From: Guyparkeria sp016278265
GTDB lineage: Bacteria; Pseudomonadota; Gammaproteobacteria; Halothiobacillales; Halothiobacillaceae
DNA: 64,000 nucleotides
Reading direction: 5' to 3' (one strand)
NCBI RefSeq assembly: GCF_044582145.1
Contig: NZ_JBDODO010000002.1
Position numbers and translations under genes: made by a program
Shown here: piece after piece, positions 25,203 through 33,350 of the stretch
Layout of the letters: the number at the start of each line of letters is the position of its first letter
Position numbering within the stretch: position 1 is the stretch's first letter
The notes under the pieces: generated by a model
Database searches by the model: none
Told to the model about the DNA's origin: nothing
Seen by the model: the letters and a program-made list of their open reading frames with translations, nothing else

Positions 25203-26231
25203 ATGCACAATCCCCACGCCAAGCTGCTGCGCATGGTCACCACCGCCTCGGTGACGCTCGCCCTGACCCTAATCGCGCTCAAGCTCGCGGCAACCATCAC
25301 CACCAATTCGCTGAGCATGCTCGCCTCGCTGATCGATTCGACCATGGACCTGCTGGCCTCGCTGGTCACACTGGTGGCGGTACGCGTCGCGCTGCAACCG
25401 CCCGATGAGGACCATCGCTACGGGCACGGCAAGGCCGAACCGCTGGCCGCCCTGGCCCAGGCAACCTTCATCGCCGGCTCCGGCGTGTTCCTGCTGATCG
25501 AAGCCCTGCAACGCCTAATCCGCCCGCAGGAGATCGACGCCGTCAACTGGGGGGTAGCGGTGATGATCTTCTCGATGGTGGCGACACTCGCCCTGATCAC
25601 CTTCCAGCGCTACGTGATCATCAAGACGCGCTCGCCGGCGATCAAGGCCGACGCCTCGCACTACAGCATGGACTTCCTGGTCAACGCCTCGACCATCGCC
25701 GTGCTGATCCTCGCCGGCTATGGCCTGAACTGGATCGATCCGATCTTCGGCACCTTGGTGGGCATCTTCGTGCTTTACAGCGCCTGGAAGGTCGGCCGGG
25801 AAGCCCTCGATCACCTGATGGACCGCGAGGTGCTCGACGGCACCGAGATGCGCATCGCCCAGATCGCCACGGCGCACCCGTCGGTGCATGCCGTCAACCA
25901 GATCCGCACCCGCCTGGCCGGCCAGACCATGATCATCCAGCTGTACCTGTATCTCGACAATCACATCGATCTCAACCGCGCGCACCAGATCGGCGACGAG
26001 ATCGAGGCCAAGCTGCTGCGCACCTTCCCCGGTGCCGACGTGATGATCCACGAGGAACCGCTCTCGGCCTGGGAGCCGGGGCGCGGACCGTCACCGACAC
26101 GGATCGAACCGCTCACCGCCCGGCGCCCGCGTGCCGGCCAGTGCGAGACCTGCCGCGATCTGACTGACACCCGTCCCAGCCTCTGGCGGCGGCTGCCATT
26201 CGTACGCCGTCTCGGCCGCGACACCCTCTGA
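25203..26231 (+). CDS. fieF: Cation diffusion facilitator, FieF type
   Basis: FieF-type exporters move Zn2+/Fe2+ out of the cytoplasm against protons. The protein has six spans. The transport-site residues are present: the two Asp of SLIDSTMDLLAS and the HxxxD of ADASHYSMDFLVN. RYGHGKAEPLAALAQATFIAGSG is FieF-specific. The cytoplasmic domain (about 205-285) includes HPSVHAVNQIRTRLAGQTMIIQLYLYLD. At 342 residues it carries about 50 extra C-terminal residues. They are basic and contain CETC, which could bind metal; this tail is unusual. It is divergent from ycjX across a palindrome-bearing region. Confidence 0.92.
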   Translation: MHNPHAKLLRMVTTASVTLALTLIALKLAATITTNSLSMLASLIDSTMDLLASLVTLVAVRVALQPPDEDHRYGHGKAEPLAALAQATFIAGSGVFLLIEALQRLIRPQEIDAVNWGVAVMIFSMVATLALITFQRYVIIKTRSPAIKADASHYSMDFLVNASTIAVLILAGYGLNWIDPIFGTLVGIFVLYSAWKVGREALDHLMDREVLDGTEMRIAQIATAHPSVHAVNQIRTRLAGQTMIIQLYLYLDNHIDLNRAHQIGDEIEAKLLRTFPGADVMIHEEPLSAWEPGRGPSPTRIEPLTARRPRAGQCETCRDLTDTRPSLWRRLPFVRRLGRDTL

Positions 26232-26285
26232 CAGGCAAGCCCCCGGGGCGCGACTGAACGCGCCCTCATGACGACCGCAACGGAA

Positions 26286-26310
26286 AAGGCCGGCAACAAG
26301 TGCCGGCCTT
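26286..26310. terminator. Bidirectional terminator between fieF and the chemoreceptor gene
   Basis: AAGGCCGGC at 26286-26294 pairs with GCCGGCCTT at 26302-26310 around a seven-base loop, with A's on the left that become a T run for the minus-strand gene. It lies between two convergent genes. Confidence 0.8.
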
Positions 26311-26335
26311 CATACGTGGGTCACGCAAGATAGCC

Positions 26336-27958
26336 TCAGGTCTTGAAGCGATTGACCAGGCCATCGAGGTTGGCCGACAACCGGGTGAGGTCACCGCCGG
26401 CGGTGGATACCTGCTGCGAGGAGTCGTCGAGCTCCTCGCTCTTGGCACGGATGCGCTCGAGGTTGCGGTTGACCTCCTCGACCGTGGCCGACTGCTCCTC
26501 GGCGGCGGTGGCGATCTGCATTGTCATCTCGTTGATGTGATTGACGTGGCGCACCACCGCATCCAGCGACTCGTCGGTCTCGTTGACCGCCTCCAGCGTG
26601 GCCTTGCCCTGCGTCTGGCTGACTTCCATCGCCTTGACGGTCCGTTGCGCCCTTTCGCGCAGGCCGTCGATAATGCCCTTGATCTCCTCGGTGGACTGCT
26701 GCGTGCGGCTAGCGAGATTGCGCACCTCCTCGGCCACCACGGCAAAGCCTCGGCCCTGCTCGCCGGCCCGCGCCGCCTCGATCGCGGCATTCAGCGCGAG
26801 CAGGTTGGTCTGCTCGGCCACGCCCTGGATCACGTCAAGCACCTTGCCGATGTCCTTGGTCTGCGACTCGAGCTCGCCGATCGATTCGGCGGTATTGCGC
26901 ATCGAGCCCATCAACTCGTGCACGGTATCCATCGAGCGCTTGAGTGCCTGTTGACCGTTGTGCGTGACCTCCTCGGTCTCGTTGGAGGCACTGGCGGTCT
27001 GGTTGGTGTTCTCGGCGATCTCGCGGGTGGTGGCGGTCAGTTCCTCGATCGCCGAGGCCACCATCTGGGTCTGCTCGTTCTGCTCGTGCGTGCTCTCGCG
27101 CGACTGGCGCGTGATCATCGACATTTCCTCGGCCGAGGCCGCGAGCTGGCCAGTGGAGTCGGTGATCTCGTGGACCAGGTTGTGGATGCGCTCGACGAAC
27201 CGATTGAAGCCGCGCGATAGCTTGGCGAACTCGTCGTTGCCGGTCACCGGCAGGCGACGGGTCAGATCGCCCTCGCCCTCGGCGATGTCCTCCATCGCGC
27301 GAAGCACGTGATGGATGCGTCGGGTGAAGGTGGCCATCACCAGCACCAACAGGAAGATCCCCAAGGCAAGTGCCACGGCCCCGATGAACAACGTCGCTGC
27401 GCGCGCCTCGATCATGTGCGTCTCGGCCGCCTCGGTACGCGCATCCTCCCTCTCCTTGGCCGTCGCGATCAGCGCCTGGATGTTCTTGCGGATCTGCTGC
27501 CAGTCGGGATGCTCGTCCTGCACCAGGATCTGTTGGGCGCGCTCGATGTTGCCGGCATTGACCTGATCGAACACCGCCAGGCGAGCCGCCATCACCCGCT
27601 GCCAGCGGGTCTCGATGTCATCCAGCAAGCCCTGGGCCTCGGCATTGCCCTTGGACGTCAGTGATCGCGCCTCGGCCAATGCCGCGCGAACGACCTCGTC
27701 GGTCATGCGGGTGACCTTGATTGCGGCCTCCAGATTGGGACGGAAGACCTTGTTGCGGGTCGCCACGCCACCCAGCAGGCCATTGCTCATGATGTCCTGC
27801 AACGCCGCGACGCGGGCGTTGTCCTGTTGCTGAACCTGCAAATACCGCTCGGAGATGGAATCCATCTGGAACAGCGCGTAGCCGAGCGCACCGATGAACA
27901 GTACGGCGGACACGGCAAACGCCAGCAGGATCTTGGTGGTGTTGTTCAACCGGTTCAT
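26336..27958 (-). CDS. Methyl-accepting chemotaxis protein
   Basis: A transmembrane chemoreceptor. The start at MNRLNNTTKILLAFAVSAVLFIGALGYALF gives the first span. A periplasmic four-helix-bundle sensor domain (about 32-190, 4HB_MCP type) follows and then a second span (TLFIGAVALALGIFLLVLVMATF). The HAMP domain (about 213-265) and cytoplasmic signalling hairpin come next. The hairpin tip reads IQGVAEQTNLLALNAAIEAARAGEQGRGFAVVAEEVRNLASRTQQST. Length is 540 residues; there is no C-terminal CheR-binding pentapeptide (ends LVNRFKT). A sigma-28 promoter lies upstream, tying it to the flagellar regulon. Confidence 0.96.
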   Translation of the reverse strand: MNRLNNTTKILLAFAVSAVLFIGALGYALFQMDSISERYLQVQQQDNARVAALQDIMSNGLLGGVATRNKVFRPNLEAAIKVTRMTDEVVRAALAEARSLTSKGNAEAQGLLDDIETRWQRVMAARLAVFDQVNAGNIERAQQILVQDEHPDWQQIRKNIQALIATAKEREDARTEAAETHMIEARAATLFIGAVALALGIFLLVLVMATFTRRIHHVLRAMEDIAEGEGDLTRRLPVTGNDEFAKLSRGFNRFVERIHNLVHEITDSTGQLAASAEEMSMITRQSRESTHEQNEQTQMVASAIEELTATTREIAENTNQTASASNETEEVTHNGQQALKRSMDTVHELMGSMRNTAESIGELESQTKDIGKVLDVIQGVAEQTNLLALNAAIEAARAGEQGRGFAVVAEEVRNLASRTQQSTEEIKGIIDGLRERAQRTVKAMEVSQTQGKATLEAVNETDESLDAVVRHVNHINEMTMQIATAAEEQSATVEEVNRNLERIRAKSEELDDSSQQVSTAGGDLTRLSANLDGLVNRFKT

Positions 27959-28005
27959 TACGACTCCTTGAGACCGAGGACTTGCGAGAATGTGATTCGA
28001 TCGGC

Positions 28006-28032
28006 TTTTCGGCCGAGGCCGGCCACTCTTTA
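28006..28032 (-). promoter_or_regulatory. Sigma-28 promoter of the chemoreceptor gene
   Basis: Minus strand: TAAAGAGT (28025-28032), 11 bases, GCCGAAAA (28006-28013). Spacing is exact and both boxes are close to the FliA consensus. It lies 48 bp ahead of the start codon. Confidence 0.82.
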
Positions 28033-28238
28033 GCCAACCCATGCAAATAAGCGAAACCATATAAAAGCCGGCCGCAGCGCCATTTCAGCGGGGGCGAATT
28101 TGAAGACGCCGGAGAGTACACTGCGCGTGCGTCGGGCCGACTCACGATTTGTGATGCGCCCATAAGCAGAGATTGCGACGGAAGAGCTACCATGGCCGAC
28201 GCGATGCCCGCTGCCGACAACCTGCAAATTGATTGGCC

Positions 28239-28373
28239 ATGGTGAACGCACAACGGGCACAGCAAGTGGGTGTGCGCACACAGAAACAGGCGATGAAGAG
28301 GCAGGAACAGGCAATGGCGCCGTTGATCGGCTCGATCGGTCAGGGCGGCGCTCAGATCACCACCTGCGCCTGA
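28239..28373 (+). CDS. Possible YjfB-like small motility protein (44 residues)
   Basis: A short frame starting ATGGTGAACGCA encodes about 44 residues. The pattern AQRAQQVGVRTQKQAMKRQEQAMAPLIGSI resembles the core of the YjfB/putative motility family (A-Q-x2-Q-x2-G-(V/I)-x3-K-x-A-M-x2-Q-x2-A-x3-L-I). No clear ribosome site is seen and the usual N-terminal residues are absent, so it could be truncated or spurious. It sits divergent from a chemoreceptor gene, which agrees with a motility link. The surrounding gap 27959-28475 otherwise holds the chemoreceptor promoter, a 9-bp inverted repeat (28189-28197/28235-28243) and a hairpin at 28428-28444. Confidence 0.4.
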   Translation: MVNAQRAQQVGVRTQKQAMKRQEQAMAPLIGSIGQGGAQITTCA

Positions 28374-28427
28374 TCCGGGCCCGCCATTGGCAGCGCCGCT
28401 GGAGCGGTAGGCCAAGGGTTCCGTCAT

Positions 28428-28444
28428 CCCCGGCCCCGCCGGGG
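28428..28444 (+). other. GC-rich hairpin ahead of the TauE-like gene
   Basis: CCCCGGC at 28428-28434 pairs perfectly with GCCGGGG at 28438-28444 around three C's. There is no T run. It may end the short upstream transcript or lie in the leader of the next gene. Confidence 0.35.
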
Positions 28445-28475
28445 ATTGTTCGTTGCCAGCCCGAGAGAAGGTCCC

Positions 28476-29204
28476 GTGGACGACATCACCCTGCTTCAGT
28501 TGCTGCTGGCCAACCTCGCCATTTTCGCCGGCGCGTTCCTGCAAGGACTGGCCGGTTACGGCATCGGCACCCTGTCGGCACCGTTGCTGTTTCTGATCAG
28601 CCCGCTGTTCCTGCCCGGGCCGCTGATTCTCAACGCGGTGTTGCTGACCATCCTGATCCTGTGGCGCAGTCGATCGAGCTTGAGCTTCCGCCCGGTGCGT
28701 TTCGCCATCGGCGGCGACATCGCCGGCACCCTATTGGCGGTGGTCACGTTGGCCTTTCTGAGCGCGCGGGGCTTCGAACTGGCCTTCGGCATCCTGATCC
28801 TGCTGGCCGTGCTGTTGAGCGTGGTCGGCCTTCACCCGGCCCTCAATCCGCGCAATAGCGTGATGGCCGGGGCCGCGTCGGGCTACATGGGCACCATCAC
28901 CGCGGTGGGTGGGCCGCCGATCGCCCTGATCTACCAAAACCAGCATGGCCCATTGGTGCGCGCCAATCTCTCGGCCTTCTTCCTGTTCGCCAGTCTGGCC
29001 AGTGCCGTGGCGCTGTTCTTCAGTGGTTTTATCGGTTCACGCGAATGGTGGCTGTTCGCGACCCTCCTGCCGGGTACGCTCGCGGGGTTCCTTGTCTCGG
29101 GCCACCTGGTCAATCGCATCCCGTTCGGCGCCTTGCGGCCGATCATCCTCGGCATCGCGGCGATTGCGGGTGTGAGCGCGATCATCAAGGCCCTGCTGCC
29201 CTGA
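28476..29204 (+). CDS. TauE/SafE-family membrane permease (probable sulfite/organosulfonate exporter)
   Basis: TauE/SafE (TSUP) proteins move small organic or sulfur anions across the inner membrane. The GTG start at 28476 follows GAGAGAAGG and gives VDDITLLQLLLANLAIFAGAFLQGLAGYGIGTLSAPLLF, the family's first repeat. The second repeat contains MAGAASGYMGTITAVGGPPIALIYQNQ. About seven to eight spans are present in 242 residues. Substrate cannot be told from sequence. It lies 54 bp ahead of dusA in the same direction. Confidence 0.85.
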   Translation: MDDITLLQLLLANLAIFAGAFLQGLAGYGIGTLSAPLLFLISPLFLPGPLILNAVLLTILILWRSRSSLSFRPVRFAIGGDIAGTLLAVVTLAFLSARGFELAFGILILLAVLLSVVGLHPALNPRNSVMAGAASGYMGTITAVGGPPIALIYQNQHGPLVRANLSAFFLFASLASAVALFFSGFIGSREWWLFATLLPGTLAGFLVSGHLVNRIPFGALRPIILGIAAIAGVSAIIKALLP

Positions 29205-29258
29205 CGTCAGGCGCCACCACCGCTACAATGCCGCTCCCTGCGAGAATCACATGCCGTC

Positions 29259-30266
29259 ATGACCGATCCGATCCCACCAACCGCCAACGCCACAACGCAG
29301 CCGCCTAACCCCTGGCGCTTCTGCATTGCCCCGATGCTCGACTGGACTGACAGGAACTATCGCTTCCTGGCCCGGCAACTGAGCCGACATGCGCGGCTGT
29401 ACACGGAAATGGTCACCACCGGCGCCCTGCTCCACGGCGATATCGAACGCCACCTGCGCTTTGATGCCAGCGAGCACCCGGTCGCCCTGCAACTGGGCGG
29501 CTCCGATCCGCAGGCCCTGGCAACGGCGGCACGGCTCGGGGCCGAGTGGGGCTATGACGAGATCAATCTCAATGTCGGCTGCCCCAGCGACCGGGTGCAG
29601 AACGGGGCATTTGGCGCCTGCCTGATGGCGCAGCCGGCGCTCGTGGCCGACTGTATTGCCGCCATGCGCGACGCGGTCGACGTACCGGTGACGGTCAAGA
29701 GTCGCATCGGCATCGACCACCAGGAAACCTATGAGGAATTCCGTGAATTCGTCGACATCGTCGCGGACCAGGGTGGTGCCGAGGTGTTTATCGTCCACAG
29801 CCGCAAGGCGTGGCTGGCCGGGCTTTCGCCCAAGCAGAATCGCGACGTGCCGCCGCTGCGGCCCGAATTCGCCACGCGGCTCAAGCAGGAGCGACCGGAT
29901 CTGACCGTGGTACTGAACGGTGGACTGACGGAGGTCGAGTCGATGCAGGGCGCACTGGACGAGGTCGATGGCGTGATGGTCGGCCGGGCGGCCTACCAGA
30001 ACGTCGGCCTGCTCGCCGATATCGATGCTGCCCTGTTCGACGACGGGGAGACCACCGACCGGCTGGCTGCCCTACTGGCGTATCGAGAATACGCGGCAGC
30101 CGAGATCGCCCGCGGCACGCGCCTGCCCACGCTGATCAAGCCGATACTCACGCTGTTCCAGGGACGCCCCGGTGCCCGCGCCTACCGTCGCCACCTGAGC
30201 GAACAGTCACCGCGACGCGCCGATGACCCCAGCGTCATCGACGAGGCGATCGAGCTACTGCGCTAA
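29259..30266 (+). CDS. dusA: tRNA-dihydrouridine(20/20a) synthase DusA
   Basis: DusA is a flavoenzyme that reduces U20/U20a in the D-loop of tRNAs. The 335-residue protein shows CIAPMLDWTDRNYRFLARQL and TEMVTTGALLHGD. The catalytic cysteine lies in INLNVGCPSDRVQNGAFGACLM, followed by VTVKSRIGID, FIVHSRKAWLAGLSPKQNRDVPPL and VVLNGGL. The DRVQNG(A)FGACLM and GLSPKQNR motifs place it in the DusA rather than DusB/C subgroup. The 3' end overlaps the convergent HugZ-like gene by four bases. Confidence 0.96.
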   Translation: MTDPIPPTANATTQPPNPWRFCIAPMLDWTDRNYRFLARQLSRHARLYTEMVTTGALLHGDIERHLRFDASEHPVALQLGGSDPQALATAARLGAEWGYDEINLNVGCPSDRVQNGAFGACLMAQPALVADCIAAMRDAVDVPVTVKSRIGIDHQETYEEFREFVDIVADQGGAEVFIVHSRKAWLAGLSPKQNRDVPPLRPEFATRLKQERPDLTVVLNGGLTEVESMQGALDEVDGVMVGRAAYQNVGLLADIDAALFDDGETTDRLAALLAYREYAAAEIARGTRLPTLIKPILTLFQGRPGARAYRRHLSEQSPRRADDPSVIDEAIELLR

Positions 30267-30790
30267 CCCCGCCGCTGCTGGCAAACCGTTAGCCCGTCCA
30301 ACTCGAACGCACTGCCAAAGCCGTTGACGTAACGCCCTGCTCCCAGATGAAAGCCGAGCAGGTGAAAATCCCCCAGCCCGCACAACAGCTCGACGGTCTT
30401 GCCGTGACGGTCCCGCAGGCGGGCCGTGACCTCGGCAAACCGGGATGCCTCGCGGTCGACCGACTCGACCTGCGCCGTCCATTGGGCACGCTCGCGGGCG
30501 AAGGGGTTGCGGGTGGCCGACTGGTCGGCCAGCAGGGCGACACGCGCCTCGCGCCCCTCCAGCAGGGGTCGCGTGTGGGCGGCGAACTCGCTGGCGAGTA
30601 CCCAGAAGGCCCCGTCGTGATGGACGAAAGGCAGGCTGCCGATCTCCGGTGCGGTCCCCGGTGGCGATTCCCTATCGACGGCCACGGCCAGCACGAGGGC
30701 CGACTGCCCCGCCAGAAACGCCGCCAACCGCTCCTCCTCTGCCGCCAGATCAGGCGGCTCCGGGCGGTTGGGTCGCTGGTCGGACGGCAT
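30263..30790 (-). CDS. HugZ/HutZ-like haem-utilisation (PNPOx-fold) protein
   Basis: HugZ-type proteins bind haem on a split-barrel fold and assist haem breakdown or storage. The match is to the barrel (EIGSLPFVHHDGAFWVLASEFAAHTRPLLEGREARVALLADQSATRNPFARERAQW) and to the C-terminal GDFHLLGFHLGAGRYVNGFGSAFEL. The RYVNGFGSAF motif is characteristic. The ATG at 30790 follows the transglycosylase stop by four bases; another ATG at 30811 would overlap that gene. About 175 residues. Haem-binding ability is inferred. Confidence 0.78.
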   Translation of the reverse strand: MPSDQRPNRPEPPDLAAEEERLAAFLAGQSALVLAVAVDRESPPGTAPEIGSLPFVHHDGAFWVLASEFAAHTRPLLEGREARVALLADQSATRNPFARERAQWTAQVESVDREASRFAEVTARLRDRHGKTVELLCGLGDFHLLGFHLGAGRYVNGFGSAFELDGLTVCQQRRG

Positions 30791-30794
30791 CGTC

Positions 30795-31460
30795 TTACCC
30801 GGCGCCGGCATAGGCCGCCTGTAGCTGCATGACCCGTTTGACGTAGGTGCGCGTCTCCTTGTACGGCGGAATCCCGCCGTAACGCTTCACCGCACCCTCG
30901 CCGGCATTGTAGGCCGCCACCGCCAGCTCGCGGTCGCCCCGGAACATCTGGAGCAGCAGCGCGAGGTAGGCGACGCCGCCGGCGATGTTGTCCTCGGGAT
31001 TGAAACGGTCGACCACCTCGAATCGCGCCGCCGTCGCCGGCATCAGTTGCATCAGCCCGCCGGCCCCCTTGGGGGAGACCGCATCCGCTCGAAAGGCGCT
31101 CTCGGCGTGGATCACGGCGCGAATCAACGTGGGGTCGACACCGTACAGGCCGGCGAACCGGTTGACCGGCGCGGCATAGCGATCGTGCACCAGCCGCGGC
31201 ATGGCGCGGTAGCCGTCCTGCCAGCCCTTCGGCTTGGTCGCCTCGTTCTTGCGCCACAAGGCGTAGGGTTCATCGGCCGACTGCTGCGGCACGTTGGTCA
31301 GGTGCACCACGCCCTGGGCATCGCGGTACTTGTAGACATCCGCCCCGGCGGTGCCCACGGCCAACACCGAAGCAAGCAGTCCCAGCCACGCCAACGACAT
31401 GCCGGCACGCGCCAGGCCGACCACGGTCAAAGTCGGTGGGACCTCAGCATTCCTATTCAC
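30795..31460 (-). CDS. Secreted lytic transglycosylase (Slt fold, with N-terminal DUF4124)
   Basis: A periplasmic enzyme that cleaves peptidoglycan to 1,6-anhydro-muropeptides. I choose the GTG at 31460 because AAGGAAG precedes it. It gives a basic leader and hydrophobic core (SLAWLGLLASVLAVGTAGA) with cleavage before DVYKYRD. The short DUF4124 segment (DVYKYRDAQGVVHLTNVPQ) is followed by the SLT domain: DPTLIRAVIHAESAFRADAVSPKGAGGLMQLMPATAARF (catalytic Glu in HAESAF) and LAVAAYNAGEGAVKRYGGIPPYKETRTYV. It starts only 25 bp from the divergent DUF1249 gene. Confidence 0.9.
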   Translation of the reverse strand: MNRNAEVPPTLTVVGLARAGMSLAWLGLLASVLAVGTAGADVYKYRDAQGVVHLTNVPQQSADEPYALWRKNEATKPKGWQDGYRAMPRLVHDRYAAPVNRFAGLYGVDPTLIRAVIHAESAFRADAVSPKGAGGLMQLMPATAARFEVVDRFNPEDNIAGGVAYLALLLQMFRGDRELAVAAYNAGEGAVKRYGGIPPYKETRTYVKRVMQLQAAYAGAG

Positions 31461-31485
31461 GCAGAGCTTCCTTACACTGACGGAC

Positions 31486-31896
31486 ATGAACCTCAACACC
31501 GGCGGCACTCCTCATTCCATCGAACGCGATCCATTTGATCAGCTGATGGATCTCTACGAGCAGAACTATATCCTGATTCGCCGCCTGCTCGGCGACCTGC
31601 GGCGACTTGCACCGGGCGATGAATTCACCCTGGGTTTCTCGGTGATCGCTCGGGTTACCGAGCGGGGCCGCTTCACCCTGGAGATGACATTCACCGACCA
31701 CGAGGTGCTCGATTCGCGCCAGCGGCCGGTGACCCTGCGCGTGCGCATCTACCTCGATGCCCGCTCGGCTGAACTGCACGACCCGCGCCACCCGGCCTCT
31801 TGCCTGCAGGCCGACCGGAGCGAGTGTAACCAAGCACGCCAATCGCGCAACCGCATGTTGCAACGTTGGTTACTGGCCCGACTGCGTCGTCATTGA
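31486..31896 (+). CDS. DUF1249 (YqiB-like) protein
   Basis: A small cytoplasmic protein of the YqiB/DUF1249 family, no known activity. The start MNLNTGGTPHSIERDPFDQLMDLYEQNYILIRRLLGDLRRLAPGDEF matches the family N-terminus. FTLEMTFTDHEVLDSRQRPVTLRVRIYLDARSAEL corresponds to the central beta-sheet, and the tail ends NRMLQRWLLARLRRH. 136 residues. It is divergent from the transglycosylase with only a 25-bp gap, so its promoter must lie inside that coding region. The tRNA genes follow about 110 bp later. Confidence 0.82.
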   Translation: MNLNTGGTPHSIERDPFDQLMDLYEQNYILIRRLLGDLRRLAPGDEFTLGFSVIARVTERGRFTLEMTFTDHEVLDSRQRPVTLRVRIYLDARSAELHDPRHPASCLQADRSECNQARQSRNRMLQRWLLARLRRH

Positions 31897-31962
31897 CGCA
31901 ACCCCGGCGATGAGGCCGGTTGCCCCGACCGGAACACTCAATACGACGCAACGACGCACGAC

Positions 31963-31991
31963 TTGACACGAGGGCGGTTCCTGATGAAAAT
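31963..31991 (+). promoter_or_regulatory. Sigma-70 promoter of the tRNA-Gly/tRNA-Cys unit
   Basis: TTGACA (31963-31968), 17 bases, GAAAAT (31986-31991). A GC-rich discriminator follows (TGCGCCCCC), as in stringently controlled stable-RNA promoters. The tRNA-Gly gene starts 14 bp later. Confidence 0.75.
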
Positions 31992-32004
31992 TGCGCCCCC
32001 TCAA

Positions 32005-32080
32005 GCGGGAATAGCTCAGCTGGTAGAGCACAACCTTGCCAAGGTTGGGGTCGCCGGTTCGAATCCGGTTTCCCGCTCCA
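32005..32080 (+). tRNA. tRNA-Gly (anticodon GCC)
   Basis: Acceptor GCGGGAA pairs with TTCCCGC; D-arm TAGCTCAGCTGGTAGAGCA; anticodon loop TTGCCAA inside the CAACC/GGTTG stem; T-arm GGTTCGAATCC. The 3' CCA is encoded. 76 nt. Confidence 0.97.
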
Positions 32081-32086
32081 GATTTC

Positions 32087-32160
32087 GGCTGGATGGCAGA
32101 GTGGCTATGCACCGGATTGCAAATCCGTTCACCCCGGTTCGACTCCGGGTCCAGCCTCCA
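32087..32160 (+). tRNA. tRNA-Cys (anticodon GCA)
   Basis: Acceptor GGCTGGA pairs with TCCAGCC; anticodon loop ATTGCAAAT with GCA; T-arm CCGGTTCGACTCCGG; encoded CCA. 74 nt. It is six bases after tRNA-Gly, so both are processed from one transcript. Confidence 0.97.
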
Positions 32161-32181
32161 ACACTGACGTATGTCACGGAC

Positions 32182-32203
32182 AACCCGCCTCGCGCGGGTT
32201 TTT
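32182..32203 (+). terminator. Terminator of the tRNA-Gly/tRNA-Cys unit
   Basis: AACCCGC at 32182-32188 pairs with GCGGGTT at 32194-32200 around five bases, followed by five T's. Confidence 0.9.
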
Positions 32204-32273
32204 CTGTGCCCGGCGCAACCGGCCCGGCCGATAATGCCGTCGTCCGACACGTTTTCCCCGGCACCGCCTTCCA

Positions 32274-33350
32274 ATGACCGACCCCCACCGCCAGTCCGAA
32301 CGCTTCGAGATCCAGGACGAGCCGGCCTTTCGTGGCCGCCGACTGCTGTGGTTCGCTGTACTGTTCATCGGGCTCAGCGCCGCCGGCATCTGGGCGGTCT
32401 ACTTGCAGGTCGCCGGTCACGAGATTCACTGGGATGCACGCCTGCTCGGCTGGCAACTGGTGCTGGCTAGCCTGGCGTTATTGCTGGTCTACTTTGCCGC
32501 GGACGGCCTGCGCCTGTGGTTCACCCTGCGCGCGCTGGGCCACTCCATCCCGTTGCCGGCCATGGCGCGGCTGGTGTTTCTCAACATCTTCGTCTCGAAC
32601 ATCACGCCGCTGGCCACCGGCGGCGGGGTGGCCCAGGTCTGGTTCATGCGCCGGCGCGGCGTGCCGGTGGGCACCGGGCTGACAGCCACCACCATTCGCA
32701 CCGCCCTCGCGGTGCTGTTCATCTTCGGCGCCACGCCGATCCTGCTGGTGACACTCCCGGGAGCGGAAGGCGCGGCACAGAGCGACTCGCTGGTAATCAC
32801 ATTGAGCGTATCAGTGGCGCTTTACCTGATTTTTTTCATGGTCCTGGTCATGCGCAGCAACTGGCTGTTGCGCCCGATGCTGAGCGCGCTCAAGGCGCTG
32901 CGAGGCCTGCACATGATCAGCCCGCAACGACATCACCGCTGGCGCCATCGGTTGGTGCGCGAATTACAGCGATTTGCTCACGGATTCGTGCGTTATTTCC
33001 AGGGAAGCCGGCTCGACATCGCCGCCTCGTTCGTCTTCACGGCGATCTTTCTGCTGGCCCTGTTCTCGTTCCCCGCCCTGCTCTTCTGGTCCCTGGGTTA
33101 CGGGTTCGACTACTGGCTGGTCATCGGTCGCATGGTGATGACCACCTTCGTGATGTATTTCTCGCCCACGCCGGGTGCCGCAGGCATTGCCGAGGGCGTG
33201 TTCGCCTATTTCTTCCGTGACGTGGTCACCGCCTCGCACCTGGTGCTGGTGACCGTGGCCTGGCGAGCGCTGACGATCTATCTGGGCATGCTGATCGGGC
33301 TGATTGTCACCCAGCGAGAAATCACGGCCAGCCGGCGAGGAACCGCGTGA
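32274..33350 (+). CDS. Flippase-like membrane protein (UPF0104 / lysylphosphatidylglycerol synthase TM family)
   Basis: A polytopic membrane protein of the flippase-like (AglD/MprF-N/UPF0104) family, often linked to lipid or glycolipid transfer. The 358-residue product has eight or so spans. The family segment ARLVFLNIFVSNITPLATGGGVAQVWFMRRRGVPVGTGLTATTIRTAL matches, as does a C-terminal TFVMYFSPTPGAAGIAEGVFAYFF. Its stop overlaps the GTG of the next gene by four bases. It is therefore co-translated with a membrane-bound glycosyltransferase, which suggests a joint role in making and flipping a glycolipid. Confidence 0.87.
   Translation: MTDPHRQSERFEIQDEPAFRGRRLLWFAVLFIGLSAAGIWAVYLQVAGHEIHWDARLLGWQLVLASLALLLVYFAADGLRLWFTLRALGHSIPLPAMARLVFLNIFVSNITPLATGGGVAQVWFMRRRGVPVGTGLTATTIRTALAVLFIFGATPILLVTLPGAEGAAQSDSLVITLSVSVALYLIFFMVLVMRSNWLLRPMLSALKALRGLHMISPQRHHRWRHRLVRELQRFAHGFVRYFQGSRLDIAASFVFTAIFLLALFSFPALLFWSLGYGFDYWLVIGRMVMTTFVMYFSPTPGAAGIAEGVFAYFFRDVVTASHLVLVTVAWRALTIYLGMLIGLIVTQREITASRRGTA

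Noticed and set aside
28192..28245. 17-codon frame beginning ATGGCCGACGCG upstream of the YjfB-like ORF
   Set aside because: Very short, out of frame with the YjfB-like core and without a ribosome site.
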